Shown here: positions 44,142 through 52,186 of the stretch, piece after piece
Layout of the letters: each line of letters starts with the position of its first letter
Numbering within the stretch: position 1 is the first letter of the stretch
NCBI GenBank assembly: GCA_030263805.2
Contig: CP136010.1
Location: 3,053,001 to 3,117,000 of the forward strand
From: Pseudomonas sp. FeN3W
GTDB lineage: Bacteria; Pseudomonadota; Gammaproteobacteria; Pseudomonadales; Pseudomonadaceae
Length of the DNA: 64,000 bases
Direction of reading: 5' to 3'
Notes under the pieces: generated by a model
Seen by the model: the letters and a program-made list of their open reading frames with translations, nothing else
What the model was told of the DNA's origin: nothing
The model's database searches: none
Translations under genes and position numbers: made by a program

Positions 44142-44636
44142 ATGACCGAACAAGCTAACAACGGCGGCGCAGCGTCGCAGAACGAACAGGGCGCGCAGTT
44201 CTCCCTGCAGCGCATCTACGTCCGCGATCTGTCCTTCGAAGCGCCGAAGAGCCCGGAAATTTTCCGTCAGGAATGGAATCCGAGTGTCGCGCTGGACCTG
44301 AACACCAAGCAGAAGGCGCTTGAGGGCGACTTCCACGAAGTCGTGCTGACCCTTTCGGTGACGGTGAAGACCGGCGAAGAAGTGGCCTTCATCGCCGAAG
44401 TGCAGCAGGCCGGAATCTTCCTGATCAAGGGCCTGGAAGCGGCTGCCATGAGCCATACCCTTGGTGCGTTCTGCCCGAACATCCTCTTCCCGTACGCCCG
44501 TGAGGCGCTGGACAGCCTGGTGACCCGCGGCTCGTTCCCGGCGCTGATGCTGGCCCCGGTGAACTTCGATGCACTCTACGCCCAGGAAATGGCGCGCATG
44601 CAGGGCGCCGGCGAAGCCCCCAGCACCGCCCACTGA
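44142..44636 (+). CDS. secB: Protein-export chaperone SecB
   Basis: A 164-residue tetrameric chaperone that keeps precursor proteins unfolded and hands them to SecA. Recognisable segments are FSLQRIYVRDLSFEAPKSPEIF, the WNPSVALDLNTKQ stretch, YEV-type strand VVLTLSVTVKTGEEVAFIAEVQQAGIF, and the lid-like ALMLAPVNFDALYAQEM. The short polar N-terminus (TEQANNGGAASQNEQGAQ) is variable in the family. A strong hairpin follows. Confidence 0.97.
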   Translation: MTEQANNGGAASQNEQGAQFSLQRIYVRDLSFEAPKSPEIFRQEWNPSVALDLNTKQKALEGDFHEVVLTLSVTVKTGEEVAFIAEVQQAGIFLIKGLEAAAMSHTLGAFCPNILFPYAREALDSLVTRGSFPALMLAPVNFDALYAQEMARMQGAGEAPSTAH

Positions 44637-44648
44637 TCCATACGGATC

Positions 44649-44677
44649 ATGCAGGAAGCGCCTGACGCTTCCTGCAT
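44649..44677. terminator. Bidirectional terminator between secB and the quinone oxidoreductase gene
   Basis: A perfect 12-bp stem ATGCAGGAAGCG / CGCTTCCTGCAT with a 5-base loop lies 12 bp after secB and 13 bp after the convergent gene. Flanking T-runs are short. Confidence 0.75.
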
Positions 44678-44690
44678 CCCCTTCTGCGCG

Positions 44691-45671
44691 TTAGCGCACT
44701 TGCACCACCAGTTTGCCGACCGCCTTGCGCTGCCCCAGGGTGGCGATAGCCTGGCCAGCCTCTTCCAGCGCAAAGCGTTGCGACACCAGCGGTTTGAGCT
44801 TGCCTTCGGCATGCCAGGCGAACAGCTGGTGGAAATTGGCGGCGTTGTCCTGCGGTTGACGCTGCGCAAAGGCGCCCCAGAACACGCCGATCAGCGCGGC
44901 ACCCTTGAGCAGCGGCAGGTTGGCTGGCAACGCCGGGATGTCGCCGCCGGCGGCGAAACCCACCACCAGCATGCGGCCGTTCCAGGCGATGCTGCGGAAG
45001 GCTTCCTCGAACAGCTTGCCGCCCACCGGATCGTAGATGACGTCTACACCCTGGCCGCCGGTAAGCTCCTTCAGGCGCTCCTTGAGACTGACTTCGCTGT
45101 AGTTGATCAGCTCGTCGGCGCCGGCGTTCTTCGCCACGTCCAGCTTTTCGGCGCTGGAGGCAGCGGCGATGACGCGCGCGCCCATGGCCTTGCCGATCTC
45201 AACGGCAGCCAGGCCGACACCGCCGGAAGCGCCGAGCACCAGCAGGGTTTCACCGGGTTGTAGATTGGCGCGTTGCTTGAGCGCATGCATCGAGGTGCCG
45301 TAGGTCATGCTGAAGGCGGCAGCGGTCTCGAAGTCCATGCTCGGCGGGATCGGCAGTGCGTTGCTGCCGGCCACGGCAACCTGTTCGGCGAAGCTGCCCC
45401 AACCGGTGAGCGCCATGACCCGGTCGCCGACCTTGAGGTGGCTGACCTTCGCGCCGACCGCGGCAATCACGCCGGCCGCCTCGCCGCCGGGCGAGAACGG
45501 GAACGGCGGCTTGAACTGGTACTTGCCCTCGATCATCAGCGTGTCAGGGAAGTTCACCCCGGCGGCATGCACGTCGAGCAGGATCTCGCCCGGCTTGATC
45601 TGAGGGGAGGGGGCATCTTCGATAACCAGGCTTTCGGGCGGGCCGAAGCTTTTGCACAGGACGGCTTTCAT
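44691..45671 (-). CDS. NADPH:quinone oxidoreductase family protein (zinc-less MDR)
   Basis: A 326-residue medium-chain dehydrogenase/reductase. The catalytic half carries VHAAGVNFPDTLMIEGKYQ and the PFPFSPGGEAAGVI segment, and the Rossmann half has VLGASGGVGLAAVEIGKAMG. The structural and catalytic zinc Cys residues of alcohol dehydrogenases are missing, as in quinone oxidoreductases. The start at 45671 gives the family-like MKAVLCKSFGPPESL; the longer frame to 45770 is rejected. The physiological substrate is unknown. It is convergent with secB. Confidence 0.9.
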   Translation of the reverse strand: MKAVLCKSFGPPESLVIEDAPSPQIKPGEILLDVHAAGVNFPDTLMIEGKYQFKPPFPFSPGGEAAGVIAAVGAKVSHLKVGDRVMALTGWGSFAEQVAVAGSNALPIPPSMDFETAAAFSMTYGTSMHALKQRANLQPGETLLVLGASGGVGLAAVEIGKAMGARVIAAASSAEKLDVAKNAGADELINYSEVSLKERLKELTGGQGVDVIYDPVGGKLFEEAFRSIAWNGRMLVVGFAAGGDIPALPANLPLLKGAALIGVFWGAFAQRQPQDNAANFHQLFAWHAEGKLKPLVSQRFALEEAGQAIATLGQRKAVGKLVVQVR

Positions 45672-45883
45672 CGCTTTTCCTTGTTCGACTGGTCGGACGC
45701 TTGCCGCCCGACATGGGATGGCTCGACTGCTCAGGACTTTCCAGTCTAGGAGCGCGGCGTGGCGAGGCAATCAGCATCGTTCACTGTAATGGCGGCATAT
45801 AAGTGGCAGGCCGTAGTGCAACGGCTTGGGCGTTGTGCTGCGACTGGTTATGCTGGCGCAGTTTCTTTCTGGAGCCGCAGCGC

Positions 45884-46288
45884 GTGAGATACCTACTATC
45901 GATGTTTTTCTGCCTGGCATTTGCCGGAGCCGTTCAAGCCAATGAGTCGGCCGAAGAGTCCGCTGCTCCACAGGCCCTCTATTACGCGCTGACGCCTGCA
46001 ATGGTGGGCAACTACGGTTCGGGCGAGCGCCTCAAGTACTACAAGGCCGATGTCGCGCTGCGCATCTCCAGCAAGGAGGTAGAAGACCGGGTCAAGCATC
46101 ACGAGCCGCTGATCCGCCATCAGCTGGTGATGCTGTTTTCCCAGCAGACCGACGAGACGCTGAGCGGCCCCGAGGCCAAGGAACAGCTGCGCCAGGAGGC
46201 CTTGCGTCAGGTGCGCGAGGTGCTGGAGCAGGAAGAAGGCAAACCGCTGATCGATGATTTGCTGTTCAACAATCTGATTATCCAGTAG
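45884..46288 (+). CDS. FliL-like periplasmic protein
   Basis: A 134-residue protein with an N-terminal signal or anchor (RYLLSMFFCLAFAGAVQA) and a FliL-type domain: YYALTPAMVGNYGSGERLKYYKADVALRIS, then HHEPLIRHQLVMLFSQQ and LRQEALRQVREVLEQEEG. FliL stabilises flagellar stators, but this copy is far from flagellar genes, so the role here is unclear. The GTG at 45884 is chosen because it gives a complete signal peptide and has GGAG nine bases upstream; an ATG 18 bases later is possible. Confidence 0.82.
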   Translation: MRYLLSMFFCLAFAGAVQANESAEESAAPQALYYALTPAMVGNYGSGERLKYYKADVALRISSKEVEDRVKHHEPLIRHQLVMLFSQQTDETLSGPEAKEQLRQEALRQVREVLEQEEGKPLIDDLLFNNLIIQ

Positions 46289-46289
46289 C

Positions 46290-46739
46290 TCAGCACATCG
46301 CTAGGATCGCCTGCCATTCGCCTTCGCTGACCGGCATCACCGACAGGCGACTGCCTTTCTTCACCAGTGCCAGTTCGTGCAGTGCTGGCTCGGCTTTCAG
46401 GCGCGCCAGTTTCAACGGTGTCGCGAAGGCATCGACGAACTCGACATCGACCGCGCTCCACGGATTGGCATCATTGCGAGCCTTGCCATCGTGATAAGGG
46501 CTGGCAGGGTCGAGGGCGGTGGGATCGGGATAGGCGCTGCGACTGATCCTGCCGATTCCGGCGATTCCTGGCTCGGCGCAACTGGAGTGATAGAAGAAGA
46601 ACCGATCGCCTTCCCGCATCTGACGCATGAAGTTTCGCGCCTGGTAGTTGCGTACGCCATCCCAGCGTCCATGACCCATTTTTTTCAGGTCCAGGATGGA
46701 AAATTCGTCCGGTTCGGACTTCATTAGCCAATAAGGCAT
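46290..46739 (-). CDS. EVE domain protein
   Basis: A 149-residue PUA-like EVE-domain protein. The hallmark N-terminus is YWLMKSEPDEFSILDL, followed by WDGVRNYQARNFMRQMREGDRFFFYHSS and WSAVDVEFVDAF. EVE domains read modified bases in DNA or RNA; the cellular role of this housekeeping version is unknown. It converges on the FliL-like gene with a 1-bp gap between stops. Confidence 0.92.
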   Translation of the reverse strand: MPYWLMKSEPDEFSILDLKKMGHGRWDGVRNYQARNFMRQMREGDRFFFYHSSCAEPGIAGIGRISRSAYPDPTALDPASPYHDGKARNDANPWSAVDVEFVDAFATPLKLARLKAEPALHELALVKKGSRLSVMPVSEGEWQAILAMC

Positions 46740-46935
46740 GAACCTTGCTCTCCTGTCAGACGGTTCGATCAGACCATGATGGCAAAATCTCCGACAATCG
46801 GCTGCAATACCTGTTTGCGCGGTGCCGACGCTTCACGGAAAATGCCGCAGCTGTAAGGTGGCCTATCGAGTCCTAGAACGAAAAACACATCGACTCGACG
46901 CAAGCATTTCGCCTGGTAGGGGGAGGCGAACACAA

Positions 46936-47088
46936 ATGAAACGTAAGCCCGATATTCTGTGGATTTTGGTCTTTATCTTTGGTCTCGGCGTAGTCACCAC
47001 AGGCTATACGCAGAGTCTGTGGGATCAGCGCGATGGCGCGGCCGGCATGGCCCCGGTCATTCAGGTGCAGCAGGCTCAGCAGCGATGA
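46936..47088 (+). CDS. Small single-helix membrane protein, unknown function
   Basis: A 50-residue protein starting MKRKPDILWILVFIFGLGVV with one hydrophobic helix (about 7-24), a polar segment (TQSLWDQRDGAAG) and a Gln-rich tail. Basic residues before the helix suggest the N-terminus stays in the cytoplasm. GGGGGAGG lies upstream of the ATG. It stands alone between the EVE gene and the convergent cyclo-ligase gene. A longer frame from 46822 adds a region without membrane or family features. I do not recognise the family. Confidence 0.6.
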   Translation: MKRKPDILWILVFIFGLGVVTTGYTQSLWDQRDGAAGMAPVIQVQQAQQR

Positions 47089-47116
47089 CCTCGTGCCGCA
47101 TGGACGCGGCGCTCCA

Positions 47117-47719
47117 TCAGCCGACGTACCAGCCCTGGTCCGTCACCGTAGCCTGAAGCGCTACATCCCAGCTCTCCAGCGGCAATCGATCAACCCGCTG
47201 ACATTCGTGAGCCAGTCCCAATAGCGTCGGTTTGTGACTTTTTTTGCGCATGGCGCGATACGCCAGGCTGCGATCATAGAAGCCGCCCCCCATTCCTAGT
47301 CGTCCGCCGTTTCCGTCGAAGCCCACCAGTGGCATGAGTAGCAGATCTAGCGCCCAGACGCGGCGTTGCCGAGCGGTCCGGATCATGGGTTCGGGGATGC
47401 CGAAACGGTTGCGCCGCAGCCGTTCGCTGGGCTCGATGCGCTGGAACACCATGCGCGTACGCGGCCAGGGGTTGAGTACCGGAAGATAGGTCGCTTTGCC
47501 GCGGCGCTGAGCGGCGTGCAGCAGTAGGCGCGGATCGATTTCGCCATCGTTGGGAAGGTACAGGGCGATATGCCGAGCGCGCCGGAACCAGGGATGCTGA
47601 GCCAGCTGCCGATAGAGACGTCGAGCGGCCAGGCGCTGCTGGGCGGGTGTCAGTTGGCGCCGAGCGTGGCGCAGCCTGCGGCGTAGCGCCGGGCGCGAAA
47701 GGCCTTCGGCTACGATCAT
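47117..47719 (-). CDS. fau: 5-formyltetrahydrofolate cyclo-ligase
   Basis: A 200-residue enzyme converting 5-formyl-THF to 5,10-methenyl-THF with ATP. The family motifs are RRLRHARRQLTP near the N-terminus, IALYLPNDGEIDPR, and the nucleotide/substrate region LLMPLVGFDGNGGRLGMGGGFYDRSLA (about 137-163), here with the usual GGGFYDR. It lies directly downstream of the 6S RNA gene, the conserved arrangement in gammaproteobacteria, so some of its message may arise by read-through from the 6S promoter. Confidence 0.96.
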   Translation of the reverse strand: MIVAEGLSRPALRRRLRHARRQLTPAQQRLAARRLYRQLAQHPWFRRARHIALYLPNDGEIDPRLLLHAAQRRGKATYLPVLNPWPRTRMVFQRIEPSERLRRNRFGIPEPMIRTARQRRVWALDLLLMPLVGFDGNGGRLGMGGGFYDRSLAYRAMRKKSHKPTLLGLAHECQRVDRLPLESWDVALQATVTDQGWYVG

Positions 47720-47725
47720 CAGAAG

Positions 47726-47904
47726 TGGCTCCCCAGCATGCCGCTGCCAGCGTAGGCCCTTGAACCCGAGAGTTCAAGGTGGCGACTACAGAGTACCTTA
47801 AGGCTTTCCGTCAGGCGGACATGCACACCGGCACCACGTGTAGCCTCCATGGTGTTGCTTATCGGGAGAGGGTCATCGCCGACTGGCGAACATGCCAGGG
47901 AGTT
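47726..47904 (-). ncRNA. ssrS: 6S RNA
   Basis: Located between zapA and the cyclo-ligase gene, the conserved site of ssrS. The ends can pair: 5' CTCCCTGGCATG with 3' CATGCTGGGGAG (with G-U pairs), giving the closing stem of the long 6S rod. A -10 TATACT lies just upstream. The predicted length is about 179 nt; exact ends are estimates. 6S RNA mimics an open promoter and binds sigma70 RNA polymerase in stationary phase. Confidence 0.85.
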
Positions 47905-47910
47905 GGGCGG

Positions 47911-47916
47911 AGTATA
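47911..47916 (-). promoter_or_regulatory. -10 box of the 6S RNA promoter
   Basis: The minus strand reads GCGTTATACTCCGCCC; TATACT lies 6-7 bp before the predicted 5' end. A possible -35 (TTGATC) overlaps the zapA 3' end but at 19-bp spacing. Confidence 0.6.
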
Positions 47917-47937
47917 ACGCAAACCGGCTGCCGTTGA

Positions 47938-48252
47938 TCAGTTGCCGGAAGGGTTCGGGTCGGTGGCCAGTGCGCTGTCGACGCGCTCCAGCAGCATGCG
48001 AACGTGCTCGCGCGCGCTGTTGGCTTCGGCATCCAGGCGATCATGCTTGTGCAGCAGTTCGTGGGTGATGTTCAGCGCTGCCATCACCGCGACGCGGTCG
48101 GCGCCGATGACTTTGCCGCTGCTGCGGATCTCGCGCATCTTGCGGTCCAGATAGCGGGCCGCGCCTTCCAGATTGCTGCGTTCCTCTGGCGGACAGGCAA
48201 TGCAATATTCCTTGTCCATGATGTGCACGGTGACGGTGTTCGGCTGGGTCAT
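47938..48252 (-). CDS. zapA: Cell division protein ZapA
   Basis: A 104-residue protein that bundles FtsZ filaments at midcell. It has the typical start TVTVHIMDKEYCIACPPEERSNLEGAARYLDRKMREIRSSGK (N-terminal globular part) and a C-terminal coiled coil (HDRLDAEANSAREHVRMLLERVDSAL). Its ATG overlaps the stop of the upstream zapB-like gene (ATGA). The longer frame upstream is rejected. 6S RNA follows. Confidence 0.95.
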   Translation of the reverse strand: MTQPNTVTVHIMDKEYCIACPPEERSNLEGAARYLDRKMREIRSSGKVIGADRVAVMAALNITHELLHKHDRLDAEANSAREHVRMLLERVDSALATDPNPSGN

Positions 48253-48458
48253 GAGTCCTGCTCCAGGGCTTTCAGGCGCGAAATCATTGATTCGACCTTC
48301 AAACGGGCCATTTCGTTCTTTTCGATCAGATGAGCGCGCTCTTCGCGCCAGTTCCGCTCGTTGGCCAATAGCAGGTGGTTCTGCGCCTTGAGCTGTTCGA
48401 TGCGCTGAATCAGCTGCTCCAGCTTGGTGGTCAGCGCTTTCAGATCGGCGTCTTCCAT
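48249..48458 (-). CDS. ZapB-like coiled-coil protein (TIGR02449 type)
   Basis: A 69-residue protein that is coiled coil almost throughout (LKALTTKLEQLIQRIEQLKAQNHLLLANERNWREERAHLIEKNEMARLKVE in shape). It matches the TIGR02449 family as I remember it, found next to zapA in Pseudomonas. The tight overlap with zapA supports a role with FtsZ-ring proteins; direct similarity to E. coli ZapB is limited. Confidence 0.88.
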   Translation of the reverse strand: MEDADLKALTTKLEQLIQRIEQLKAQNHLLLANERNWREERAHLIEKNEMARLKVESMISRLKALEQDS

Positions 48459-48588
48459 GGGATTCCTGTTGGGGCACTGAGTGAAGACGGAGGCGATGCC
48501 CGGGGGCTTCGATGGTCTTGCCGAGGCCGCCGGTGCTAGGATACGAAGCCTTCATTCTAGTCATTGCGCCATCGTGCGCCTAGCCGCC

Positions 48589-49143
48589 ATGTCCATTCAG
48601 AATTCCCCGTATGCCGCTTTCGCCACACTTCTGGCTGGCGCACCGCAAACCGTATCTCCTGCCGAATTGCATGGCCTGTTGCTCGGTCGCAGCTGCGCCG
48701 GCGCCGGCTTCGATATCGAGCCCTGGCTGACCGATGCCTCGGACCTGCTCGGCGAAGCGCCGCAGGACAATGTCCGCCAGGCCCTGATCGGCCTGCAGGA
48801 GATGGTCAAGGGCGAACTCGCTGGCGACGACATTGCCGTCGTTCTGCTACTGCCCAGTGATGATGCGCCGCTGGCCGAGCGCGCTGTCGCGCTGGGCCAG
48901 TGGTGCCAGGGTTTTCTCGCCGGCTTCGGTCTGACCGCTGGCGACCGCGCGCTGAGCGCCGAGTCCATGGAAGTACTACAGGATCTTTCGGCCATCGCGC
49001 AGATTCAGGACTCGCTGGAAGAGTCCGAAGACGGCGAGACCGATTACATGGAGGTGATGGAGTACCTGCGCGTGGCGCCGCTGCTGCTGTTCACCGAGTG
49101 CGCCAAGCCGGTACCCGCTGCACCGAAACCTTCCCTGCATTGA
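48589..49143 (+). CDS. UPF0149 family protein (YgfB-like)
   Basis: A 184-residue acidic protein with the YgfB pattern: SPYAAFATLLAGAPQTVSPAELHGLLLGRSCAG, then LLLPSDDAPLAERAVALGQWCQGFLAGFG and YMEVMEYLRVAPLLLF. In P. aeruginosa YgfB dampens expression of the AlpA-driven ampDh3 programme, as I recall. The ATG at 48589 gives the usual N-terminus MSIQNSPY; no strong ribosome site is visible. It is divergent from zapBA and heads the pepP-ubiH-ubiI series, the conserved order in Pseudomonas. Confidence 0.92.
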   Translation: MSIQNSPYAAFATLLAGAPQTVSPAELHGLLLGRSCAGAGFDIEPWLTDASDLLGEAPQDNVRQALIGLQEMVKGELAGDDIAVVLLLPSDDAPLAERAVALGQWCQGFLAGFGLTAGDRALSAESMEVLQDLSAIAQIQDSLEESEDGETDYMEVMEYLRVAPLLLFTECAKPVPAAPKPSLH

Positions 49144-49159
49144 GGAAACCGTTCCGCTC

Positions 49160-50494
49160 ATGACTCGCATCCCGAAATCGGAATACGCCCGTCGGCGCAA
49201 GGCGCTGATGGAGCAGATGGAACCCAACAGCATCGCCATTTTGCCGGCGGCGCCGATGTATATCCGCAACCGCGATGTCGAGCATGTCTACCGCCAGGAC
49301 AGCGATTTTCAGTACCTTTCCGGCTTTCCCGAGCCGGAGGCGGTGATCGCACTGATTCCCGGGCGTGAGCATGGCGAATACGTGCTGTTCTGCCGCGAAC
49401 GCGACCCTGAGCGCGAGCTGTGGGACGGCCTGCGTGCCGGGCAGGACGGTGCGATAAGTGAATACGGTGCCGACGATGCCTTTCCCATCGGCGACATCGA
49501 CGACATCCTCCCCGGCCTGATCGAAGGGCGTGACCGGGTCTACTACGCCATTGGCACCAACGAGGCCTTCGATCACCGGCTGATGGAGTGGATCAAGACC
49601 ATCCGCGCCAAGGCCCGCCAGGGCGCACAGCCGCCCAGTGAGTTCGTCGCGCTCGATCACCTGCTGCACGACATGCGCCTGTACAAGTCGAGCAACGAGG
49701 TGAAGGTGATGAAGCATGCGGCGGAGATTTCCGCGCGCGCGCACATCCGTGCCATGCAGGCCAGCCGCGCCGGGCTATTTGAGTATCACCTGGAAGCCGA
49801 GCTGGATTACGAGTTCCGCAAGGGTGGGGCGAAGATGCCGGCTTACGGCAGCATCGTCGCCGCGGGACGCAATGCCTGCATCCTGCATTACCGCGAAAAC
49901 GATGCGCCGCTGAAGGATGGCGACCTGGTGCTGATCGACGCCGGTTGCGAAATCGACTGCTACGCCAGCGACATTACCCGCACCTTTCCGGTCAACGGCC
50001 GCTTCTCGCCCGAGCAGAAGGCCATTTACGAACTGGTGCTCAAGGCCAACGAAGAGGCGTTCAAGCACATCGCCCCCGGCAAGCACTGGAACGAGGCCCA
50101 CGAGGCCACCGTACGGGTGATCACCGCCGGGCTGATCGAACTGGGCCTGCTGCAGGGCGAGGTCGACCAGCTGATCGCCAGCGAGGCCTACAAGCCTTTC
50201 TATATGCATCGCGCCGGGCACTGGCTGGGCATGGACGTGCATGACGTCGGTGACTACAAGATCGGCGGCGAGTGGCGCGTGCTCGAGCCCGGCATGGCGA
50301 TGACCGTCGAGCCGGGCATCTATATCGCCGTGGACAATCAGAATGTCGCCAAGAAGTGGCGTGGCATCGGCGTGCGCATCGAGGATGACGTAGTGGTGAC
50401 GAAGACCGGCTGCGAGATCCTTACCGATGGCGTGCCGAAGAGTGTCGCCGAAATCGAGGCGCTGATGGCGGCCGCTCGCGAGCAGGTCGCCTGA
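49160..50494 (+). CDS. pepP: Xaa-Pro aminopeptidase PepP
   Basis: A 444-residue M24 metallopeptidase that removes N-terminal residues before proline. The N-terminal half has DFQYLSGFPEPEAV. The catalytic pita-bread half holds the dinuclear Mn ligands: Asp in LVLIDAGCEIDCYASDITRTFP, His in HRAGHWLGMDVHDVG, and Glu in MTVEPGIYI and RIEDDVVVT. It starts 17 bp after ygfB and is followed by ubiH with a 1-bp gap. Confidence 0.97.
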   Translation: MTRIPKSEYARRRKALMEQMEPNSIAILPAAPMYIRNRDVEHVYRQDSDFQYLSGFPEPEAVIALIPGREHGEYVLFCRERDPERELWDGLRAGQDGAISEYGADDAFPIGDIDDILPGLIEGRDRVYYAIGTNEAFDHRLMEWIKTIRAKARQGAQPPSEFVALDHLLHDMRLYKSSNEVKVMKHAAEISARAHIRAMQASRAGLFEYHLEAELDYEFRKGGAKMPAYGSIVAAGRNACILHYRENDAPLKDGDLVLIDAGCEIDCYASDITRTFPVNGRFSPEQKAIYELVLKANEEAFKHIAPGKHWNEAHEATVRVITAGLIELGLLQGEVDQLIASEAYKPFYMHRAGHWLGMDVHDVGDYKIGGEWRVLEPGMAMTVEPGIYIAVDNQNVAKKWRGIGVRIEDDVVVTKTGCEILTDGVPKSVAEIEALMAAAREQVA

Positions 50495-50495
50495 C

Positions 50496-51674
50496 ATGCA
50501 GAGCCTGGCGATCATCGGCGGCGGGCTGGTCGGAGCCAGTCTCGCGCTGGCCTTGCAGGATGGCGCCCGTGAGCGCGGCTGGCGCATCCATCTGATCGAG
50601 CCGTTCGAGCCCGGCCATGAGTACCAGCCGAGCTATGACGCGCGCTCCACCGCGCTGTCCTACGGCACCCGGCTGATCTACCAGCGCCTGGGTATATGGG
50701 AACGCATCGCCGAGCGTGCCGAGCCGATTCTGCGCATTCATGTGTCCGAGCGCGGTAGTTTCGGCGCGGCACGTCTCGATTGCGCGCGCGAAGGCGTCGA
50801 GGCGCTGGGTTACGTGGTCGAGAACGCTTGGATCGGCCATTGCTTATGGCAGGCGCTGGATGATCAGGTGGTGGTCCGCCACTGTCCGGCCGAGGTCGAG
50901 CGACTGGAGCCCAGCGCCACCGGCTACCGGTTGAGTTTTACCGATGGTCAGCTGCTGGAGTGCGACCTCACCGTGCTCGCCGATGGTGGTCGCTCCGGGC
51001 TGCGCGAGCAGCTTGGTATCCAGGTATCGCGCCGGCCTTACGGCCAGACCGCGTTGATTGCCAATATCACACCTGGCAAACCGCATGGTGGCCTGGCTTT
51101 CGAGCGCTTCACCGAAGACGGCCCGATGGCGCTGCTGCCATTGCAGGATGATCGCTGTGCGTTGGTGTGGACGCGCTCCCAGGTCGATGCCGCGCGCTTG
51201 GCGCAGGCGCACGAGGCGGTTTTCCTCGCCGAACTGCAGGAGGCCTTCGGTTATCGCTTGGGCGCGTTGCAGCAGGTCGGGGCTCGGCATCTGTATCCGC
51301 TGACGCTGATCGAGGCCGAAGAGCAGGTACGTTCGGGGCTGGTGGTGCTCGGCAACGCGGCGCACAGCCTGCACCCGATCGCCGGCCAGGGCTACAACCT
51401 GTCGTTGCGTGATGTGGATGCGCTGAGCGTCGCTTTGCTACGCAGCGATGCCGCACTGGGCGACCTGGTTGTGCTGCAGGAGTACGCTCGCAGGCAGCGC
51501 TTCGATCAACGCGTGACGGTCGGCTTCTCCGATCAGGTCACCCGGCTGTTCGGTGATTCCGGTCGGCTGGTCGCGGCTGGACGCAATCTCGGTCTGCTCG
51601 GGCTGGACCTCATGCCCACCGCCAAGCGCTGGTTTGCGCGCCAGGCCATGGGCCTGGGCACTCGCGCTGGCTGA
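50496..51674 (+). CDS. ubiH: 2-octaprenyl-6-methoxyphenol hydroxylase UbiH
   Basis: A 392-residue FAD-dependent monooxygenase of ubiquinone synthesis. It has the N-terminal Rossmann motif IIGGGLVGASLALALQDG, the Asp-Gly motif LTVLADGGRSGLREQLG and the C-terminal FAD-ribityl motif VVLGNAAHSLHPIAGQGYNLSLRD. Position after pepP and before a second hydroxylase gene (ubiI) supports UbiH over its paralogue. Start ATG lies two bases after the pepP stop. Confidence 0.94.
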   Translation: MQSLAIIGGGLVGASLALALQDGARERGWRIHLIEPFEPGHEYQPSYDARSTALSYGTRLIYQRLGIWERIAERAEPILRIHVSERGSFGAARLDCAREGVEALGYVVENAWIGHCLWQALDDQVVVRHCPAEVERLEPSATGYRLSFTDGQLLECDLTVLADGGRSGLREQLGIQVSRRPYGQTALIANITPGKPHGGLAFERFTEDGPMALLPLQDDRCALVWTRSQVDAARLAQAHEAVFLAELQEAFGYRLGALQQVGARHLYPLTLIEAEEQVRSGLVVLGNAAHSLHPIAGQGYNLSLRDVDALSVALLRSDAALGDLVVLQEYARRQRFDQRVTVGFSDQVTRLFGDSGRLVAAGRNLGLLGLDLMPTAKRWFARQAMGLGTRAG

Positions 51675-51697
51675 ACGCGGCAACCAAAGGACTCGGC

Positions 51698-52186
51698 ATG
51701 AGCGGCTCCCGTTTGGCGCGCAAGGCGCGGTTTCTGCGCTGGGCCATGAATTTTTACCCGCCATACATCGGAGCTGGTGTTCGGGTGCGGCACATCAGTG
51801 CGGATATGCGCCTGGTTCGGGTCAAGATGGTGCTGCGCTGGTACAACCGCAATTATGTCGGTACGCAGTTCGGCGGCTCGCTGTATTCGATGGTCGACCC
51901 GTTCTTCGTGCTGATGCTGATGGAGAATCTCGGGCGCGACTACATCGTCTGGGACAAGGCGGCCAACATAGAATTCGTCAGCCCCGGGCGCGGCGCGGTC
52001 TACGCCGAGTTCGCCATCAGCGACAAGTTGCTGGATGAGATCCGCGCGCACACGGCCGATGGCGGCAAGTACCTGCCCAGAATGCATGTCGAAGTGCGGG
52101 ACGGCGAGGGCTCGCTGGTGGCACGGGTGCAGAAGACCCTTTACATACGACTCAAGCCGCGGGCGCGGCAGCCAGGAGAGAAGTGA
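51698..52186 (+). CDS. DUF4442 / hotdog-fold thioesterase-like protein
   Basis: A 162-residue protein with hotdog-fold features: RWAMNFYPPYIGAGVRVRHISADMRLVRVKMVLRWYNRNYVGTQFGGSLYSMVDPFFVLML is the DUF4442 pattern in outline, where the GTQFGG helix start corresponds to the central hotdog helix. The substrate is unknown; an acyl-CoA thioesterase role would be inference. It overlaps the following ubiI start (TGATG) and lies 23 bp after ubiH, so it is co-transcribed with the ubiquinone genes. Confidence 0.85.
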   Translation: MSGSRLARKARFLRWAMNFYPPYIGAGVRVRHISADMRLVRVKMVLRWYNRNYVGTQFGGSLYSMVDPFFVLMLMENLGRDYIVWDKAANIEFVSPGRGAVYAEFAISDKLLDEIRAHTADGGKYLPRMHVEVRDGEGSLVARVQKTLYIRLKPRARQPGEK

